A stretch of DNA of 45,867 bases, taken from Opitutales bacterium. GTDB taxonomy: Bacteria > Verrucomicrobiota > Verrucomicrobiia > Opitutales > UBA953. Location: NCBI GenBank assembly GCA_009691685.1, contig SIAU01000009.1, forward strand, positions 1-45,867, in the 5' to 3' direction. Position 1 is the stretch's first letter. Every line of letters begins with the position of its first letter. Shown piece by piece: positions 41,984 to 45,867 of the stretch. The translations under genes were made by a program, and so were the position numbers. The notes beneath the pieces were generated by a model. That model was not told the DNA's origin and ran no database searches. It saw nothing but the letters and a program-made list of their open reading frames with translations.

Positions 41984-43786
41984 GTGTTTAGTGCCCGCTA
42001 CAAAACTTATTTTCCACACCTCAAGGGAAGCCGTACCCTATTAGTTTTAGCTTTATTGTTTGGTGCCGTTTACGCTTCAGCTAATGCCATTGGATTGCCT
42101 TTTCTGGTCGGTAAAGTTCTCCCCACGGTTTTTGGTGATGAAGTTCAACGCGCGGCTCCACTCTTGTCGCTGCCTGCGTGGTTAGGTGGGGCATCCTATT
42201 ATTTGCCCAAAGATTATGCGGTGACCTTCGCCGTCGCCTTTCTTCCGGGGATTTTCATGATTCGCGGTACCGCTGAATTTTGCTCAAGTTTTTTTCTAAA
42301 CTTAGCGGGACTGCGCGTGGTCGAATCGGTGCGCCGGACGGTTTTCGAGAAATTGCAAAAAATGCATCTCGGCTTTTTCGGAAAAATCCCCGTGGGCGAT
42401 TTACTCCAAAGAGTAATCAATGACGCCAACTCGGTACGGTTGGTGCTGGTCGATGTTTCTAACGATATTTTAATTCAACCGCTGACGATGCTCTTCGCCT
42501 TGGCTTATGTGGTCTGGCTTTGTTTATCGAAGCCCAATGGGGAGATGTTTTTAGCCTGCTTGGTGGTGGTACCGTTTGCCGTCTTTGCGGTTCGCGCAAT
42601 CGGCCGGGCGATTCAGAAGCGAGCCCGCAGTGGACTTACTTCGGCATCAGATCTAAATTCTATCGCCGTCGAAAATCTTCAAGCCGCTCGTGACGTTCGA
42701 GCCTACGGTCTGCAGGAGCGGGAGGCTTCTCGTTTTGCTAAATCCAGTCAGGAGGGTTTGCGAATCCAGGCTAAGTTAGTGCGCTATGAAAAAGCTCTCT
42801 CACCTTTAATCGAAATCTCCGCCGCCTGTGGAATCGCCATCGCGATCGGCGTGGGTGCCTCGGTCGGTTTCAAATTTGAAGAACTTCTTTCACTGATTAC
42901 GGCCTTTTACATGGCCTATGGTCCGATCAAAAAAATCGGATTTGTCAGTAATCGTCTGCACATGGCCGAACCTGGTTTAGTGCGCCTCGAAGAAATTATT
43001 CATGCTCCCATCGAGGTTGCCGATTCACCGCAGGCGCAGTCACTGGGTCGGGTGCGTGGTGAAATCGCCATGCAGAATTTATCTTTTGCTTACGGCAACG
43101 AAACGGTTCTCAGCAATGTTACCCTCACTATTCCCGCCGGACAGTCGGTGGCCTTGGTCGGACCGAGCGGCGCTGGGAAAAGTACGTTTGTGAATCTCGT
43201 TCCACGGTTTTTCGATCCACGTGAGGGCCGCTTATTGGTCGATGGAGTCGATGTTCGCCAAGTAAAACAGGTCGATTTAAGGGCCAATATCGCACTGGTT
43301 TCACAAGAGCCGATTTTATTTAACGAGACGATTGCGGAAAATATTCGAATCGGAAAAGCGGGCTCCACCGATGCCGAGATTCGCGAAGCGGCACACCTTG
43401 CGGGAGCTCTCGATTTTATCAATGCCCAGCCTCAGGGCTTTAACACGATGGTAGGGGAGCGTGGAGGTAAGCTATCGGGCGGACAGCGCCAACGTATTGC
43501 GATTGCCCGTGCTTTCTTGAAAGACGCTCCGATTTTAATTTTAGATGAAGCGACGTCGGCGCTCGATACCGAAACGGAGCGTAGCATCCAGAATTCACTT
43601 TCTCGCTTAATGACTGGGCGCACCACACTCATCGTCGCTCACCGCTTCAGTACCATTCGCGACGTGGACCGAATTTTAGTTTTTGACGGCGGACGTATCG
43701 TTGCGGATGGCACACGCGAAGAAATTTATAAAACCAGTGAACTTTTCCGCCGGCTCTGGGATAATCAGTCGCAAGGTTTAACTTAA
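41984..43786 (+). CDS. MsbA-like ABC exporter (fused membrane and ATPase domains)
   Basis: A 600-residue half-transporter probably flipping lipid A or lipids across the inner membrane. The membrane domain (about 20-330) has six helices, with the coupling segment QKMHLGFFGKIPVGDLLQRVINDANSVR. The nucleotide domain has Walker A GPSGAGKST (about 388-396), Q-loop ALVSQEPILFNETIAENI, signature LSGGQRQRIAIARA, Walker B ILILDEATSALD and H-loop AHRFS. The start is GTG 41984. It is directly followed by a GT9 glycosyltransferase (2 bases), consistent with a lipopolysaccharide role. Confidence 0.93.
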   Translation: MFSARYKTYFPHLKGSRTLLVLALLFGAVYASANAIGLPFLVGKVLPTVFGDEVQRAAPLLSLPAWLGGASYYLPKDYAVTFAVAFLPGIFMIRGTAEFCSSFFLNLAGLRVVESVRRTVFEKLQKMHLGFFGKIPVGDLLQRVINDANSVRLVLVDVSNDILIQPLTMLFALAYVVWLCLSKPNGEMFLACLVVVPFAVFAVRAIGRAIQKRARSGLTSASDLNSIAVENLQAARDVRAYGLQEREASRFAKSSQEGLRIQAKLVRYEKALSPLIEISAACGIAIAIGVGASVGFKFEELLSLITAFYMAYGPIKKIGFVSNRLHMAEPGLVRLEEIIHAPIEVADSPQAQSLGRVRGEIAMQNLSFAYGNETVLSNVTLTIPAGQSVALVGPSGAGKSTFVNLVPRFFDPREGRLLVDGVDVRQVKQVDLRANIALVSQEPILFNETIAENIRIGKAGSTDAEIREAAHLAGALDFINAQPQGFNTMVGERGGKLSGGQRQRIAIARAFLKDAPILILDEATSALDTETERSIQNSLSRLMTGRTTLIVAHRFSTIRDVDRILVFDGGRIVADGTREEIYKTSELFRRLWDNQSQGLT

Positions 43787-43788
43787 CG

Positions 43789-44796
43789 ATGCGCATTCTG
43801 ATTTGTAAGTTTGCCGGCTTACGGGGCGCCCTCGCTGTTTCCGCATCTCTCCGCGCTATTAAAGAAGTACATCCGGGAGCCAATGTTACCTATATCACCT
43901 TGCCTGGGGTAGAAATGGCGACCCGGGGTTGCCCGGTGATTACCGAAACCGTTACTTATAATTTAAATAGTACAGTCTCGCAGTTTGCCGCTCTCATCTC
44001 GCATCTTCGTCGGCAGGATTTTGACTACGCCATTGCATTATCTGCTCATCGTACGGCCCGGACTTTAGTGGCATTCAGTGGGGCCACGCGGAGAATTTGT
44101 GCGGGCAAGGCGCCGTTTTATTTAGCACCTTTTTTTCATCAACAAGTCCGAGGATTATTAGTCGATCCCCATGAAGCCGCCCGCGATCACGCAATCTTTT
44201 CCGAGATTTTTAATATCTCCGCCGAAGTACCGCCGATGTGGTATGCTTCCTCGCGGATGGAATCACATGGCTTGCTCGTTGAACCGCAAAAATATTTAGT
44301 GATTCATCCGGGAGCTTCCCAGCCGTCGCAAATTTTAGAAATCGATAAATGGGCGCAAGCCACCCGTGAATTATTATCGGCAGGTTTAATCGAACGTGTG
44401 GTAGTATCCGCTGGCCCCGCCTCCGAAGAACGCATTATGGCCGATGCGTTATGTGGATTAATCGGGCCCGCAGCTTCTTCTACCCGCGGCCAACTCACCT
44501 TAGCCCAACTCGCACTATTGCTCAAAGAGGCTCGATTATTCATGGGTACGGATTCAGCGATTTTACAATTAGCCTCGGCGGTGAAAGTGCCTGTTTTAGG
44601 AGTTTATGGCCCCTCTCACTATAATCGTTCGCGACCTTGGGGCACCTTAAGTCGTTCGGTGCGAATTGATACTACCATGTTCGAGGGCGAAGACTTAAAT
44701 GATTATAATGCACGTATGAATCGTGCGATGGGGCGGATCACTGCTCAGCAAATTTCTCGGGCAGCCGAGGATTTATTAAGAATTAGTAAGGCTTAA
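43789..44796 (+). CDS. glycosyltransferase family 9 (heptosyltransferase-like)
   Basis: A 335-residue GT-B glycosyltransferase, probably adding heptose to an LPS core. The N-terminal RILICKFAGLRGALAVSASLRAIKEVHPGANVTYIT contains the GT9 start (normally IGDxLxTTP), with the usual Gly-Asp replaced by Gly-Leu-Arg-Gly. YLVIHPGAS and the donor-site stretch ARLFMGTDSAILQLASAVKVPVLGVYGPS are clear. It starts 2 bases after the MsbA-like gene and is followed 47 bases later by an FAD oxidoreductase. Confidence 0.88.
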   Translation: MRILICKFAGLRGALAVSASLRAIKEVHPGANVTYITLPGVEMATRGCPVITETVTYNLNSTVSQFAALISHLRRQDFDYAIALSAHRTARTLVAFSGATRRICAGKAPFYLAPFFHQQVRGLLVDPHEAARDHAIFSEIFNISAEVPPMWYASSRMESHGLLVEPQKYLVIHPGASQPSQILEIDKWAQATRELLSAGLIERVVVSAGPASEERIMADALCGLIGPAASSTRGQLTLAQLALLLKEARLFMGTDSAILQLASAVKVPVLGVYGPSHYNRSRPWGTLSRSVRIDTTMFEGEDLNDYNARMNRAMGRITAQQISRAAEDLLRISKA

Positions 44797-44843
44797 GCAA
44801 AGGTGTCGCTTGACCCTTGGCTGGGCTTTTCAAATGTAAAAGC

Positions 44844-45867
44844 GTGGATTCCACCCCCGTTCATTACGACGCTGTTATTATTGGTGCAGGAATGTCGGGC
44901 CTCGCCGCTGCGGTACGCCTAAGCATGTTCGGTCAAAAGGTTCTATTATTAGAAAAACATAATTCCGCGGGCGGACTGAACTCCTTTTATGCACGCGGTA
45001 ATCGCAAGTATGATGTGGGCTTGCACGCGCTCACTAATTGGGTACCCGAAGGGGCCAAGGGTACGCCACTCACTAAGTTAATGCGTCAGCTCAGAATTAA
45101 ACGCGAAGAACTAGATCTTTGTCCACAGCTGGGTTCGCTCATCAAAATGGGCGGGAAACAGTTGCGGGTGAATAATCATTTTCCGGATTTAATGGACGAC
45201 GTGGCCCAGGCTTTTCCTCGAGCCATCGACCAATTTCGGGAATTAGATAATTTTATTTCTAATATCGATGAAGCCGCGTTAGACGCCAACGGCGGCTCGG
45301 CCCGCGCGTTGTTGAACGAAAAGATTTCGGATCCGCTGTTACGAGACATGCTTCTTCTGCCCACTTGTTTTTATGGGAGTGCTTTGGAAAACGATATCGA
45401 AGTCTCCCAGTTCGCTATCATGTGGCGCTCGCTTTTTAAAGAAGGTTTTGCCCGACCTTTTATTGGCGTAAGACAAGTCATCCGCCTACTCTTGGATCGC
45501 TGTCGGGAACACCAAGTGGACCGTCGGATGAAATGCGGAGTGAAACAGATTGTGGTTCGTGGCTCCCGCGCCACCGCTTTGATACTTGATGATGGCACCG
45601 AAGTTACCACGAACAAAATTTATTCATCCGCTGGGGCGGTTGAAACGCAGCGCTTAAGATCCGATTGTTCTCCGCAAGTGGCGCAAGGTGAGATTGGTCT
45701 GTTGGGCTATCTCGAAACTATTTCGACTTATCAGCCAGAAGAGTTTTCTCAATTTAATTGGAAAGAGACGATTATCTTTTTCTGTGACGAAGAGCGTTTT
45801 AATTATCAATCACCCAAGGGTTTAGTCGATCCGAAGTCGGGTGTTATCTGCATTCCCAATAATTATA
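44844..45867 (+). CDS. FAD-dependent oxidoreductase (CrtI/amine-oxidase superfamily), 3' end outside the window
   Basis: The frame opens at GTG 44844 and runs off the window end with about 341 residues visible. The N-terminal YDAVIIGAGMSGLAAAVRLSMFGQKVLLLEKHNSAGGLNSFYAR gives the FAD-binding Rossmann fold. GFARPFIGVRQVIRLLLDRCREHQVDRRMKCGVKQIVV is the second FAD-superfamily segment. It is a distant paralogue of the protein at 23491-24981. Starting 47 bases after the GT9 gene, it may belong to the envelope group. GTG is chosen because it opens the family-like sequence and no ATG lies in frame just upstream. Confidence 0.85.
   Translation, partial: MDSTPVHYDAVIIGAGMSGLAAAVRLSMFGQKVLLLEKHNSAGGLNSFYARGNRKYDVGLHALTNWVPEGAKGTPLTKLMRQLRIKREELDLCPQLGSLIKMGGKQLRVNNHFPDLMDDVAQAFPRAIDQFRELDNFISNIDEAALDANGGSARALLNEKISDPLLRDMLLLPTCFYGSALENDIEVSQFAIMWRSLFKEGFARPFIGVRQVIRLLLDRCREHQVDRRMKCGVKQIVVRGSRATALILDDGTEVTTNKIYSSAGAVETQRLRSDCSPQVAQGEIGLLGYLETISTYQPEEFSQFNWKETIIFFCDEERFNYQSPKGLVDPKSGVICIPNNY

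Noticed and set aside
41474-42019. 181-residue minus-strand frame opposite the TerC gene and its downstream gap
   Set aside because: Low-complexity mix typical of antisense to a membrane protein; overlaps a well supported gene.
1-45867. CRISPR arrays, insertion sequences, prophage or integrase genes
   Set aside because: No regularly spaced repeats, transposase or integrase motif, or tRNA-linked att duplication was visible on either strand.

Overview
The window reads as a contiguous piece of chromosome from a Verrucomicrobiota-like bacterium (PVC superphylum, probably free-living and polysaccharide-using). The taxonomic pointers are a planctomycete-type cytochrome c/DUF1549/DUF1553 protein next to a Tat-exported DUF1501 protein, an LL-diaminopimelate aminotransferase (dapL), a GldG/DUF4340 ABC cluster, an ileS-DksA-lspA order with a histone H1-like tail on the DksA protein, and start codons that almost never have a Shine-Dalgarno sequence. 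I saw no insertion sequence, prophage, integrase, CRISPR array or origin. Genes are densely packed; no stretch longer than 300 bases lacks a gene. The two largest gaps (21952-22230 and 36619-36894) both hold probable RNA-level regulation.

Layout. 1-3312 (+): end of a class I fumarase, then a secreted esterase and an agarase-like glycoside hydrolase. 3314-9154 (-): a lone nuoA, then, transcribed towards it, an operon of MscS channel, ABC ATPase, ABC permease, GldG-type protein and DUF4340 protein that ends in a strong terminator. 9199-12515 (+): trpS behind two tandem hairpins, and two conserved-looking unknown proteins ending in a terminator. 12534-12794 (-): a small membrane protein. 12978-17451 (+): ileS, H1-tailed DksA-like protein, lspA. 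17481-18765 (-): tRNA-Tyr, rpsT and a RluA-like protein without its catalytic Asp. 18899-21617 (+): DCC-family protein, lipoprotein, OppB/OppC-type permeases, small protein. 21697-23309 (-): trmD-rplS and a separately expressed rpsP. 23491-30715 (+): FAD oxidoreductase, lactonase-fold protein, PSD1 cytochrome protein, DUF1501 protein. 30717-31559 (-): panC. 31710-33868 (+): sugar isomerase-like and Gfo/Idh/MocA genes. 33865-34344 (-): tspO. 34440-35830 (+): dapL and tRNA-Phe. 35863-36618 (-): unknown secreted protein. 36718-40726 (+): cimA with an apparent leader-peptide attenuator, an esterase, and an NlpC/P60-like secreted protein. 40733-40804 (-): tRNA-Arg. 40890-45867 (+): TerC-family protein, MsbA-like exporter, GT9 glycosyltransferase and a second FAD oxidoreductase cut by the window end.

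Functionally the window mixes housekeeping (translation: trpS, ileS, rpsT, rpsP, rplS, trmD, three tRNAs; biosynthesis: cimA, panC, dapL; energy: fumarase, nuoA) with envelope and carbohydrate functions. The most interesting feature is the 5' region of cimA: a possible 27-codon peptide ending in four Ile codons, Gly, Leu and stop, followed by two mutually exclusive hairpins. That is the architecture expected of isoleucine-sensing transcription attenuation of the citramalate pathway. All functional calls come from reading the sequence and knowledge of families; no search or folding program was run.
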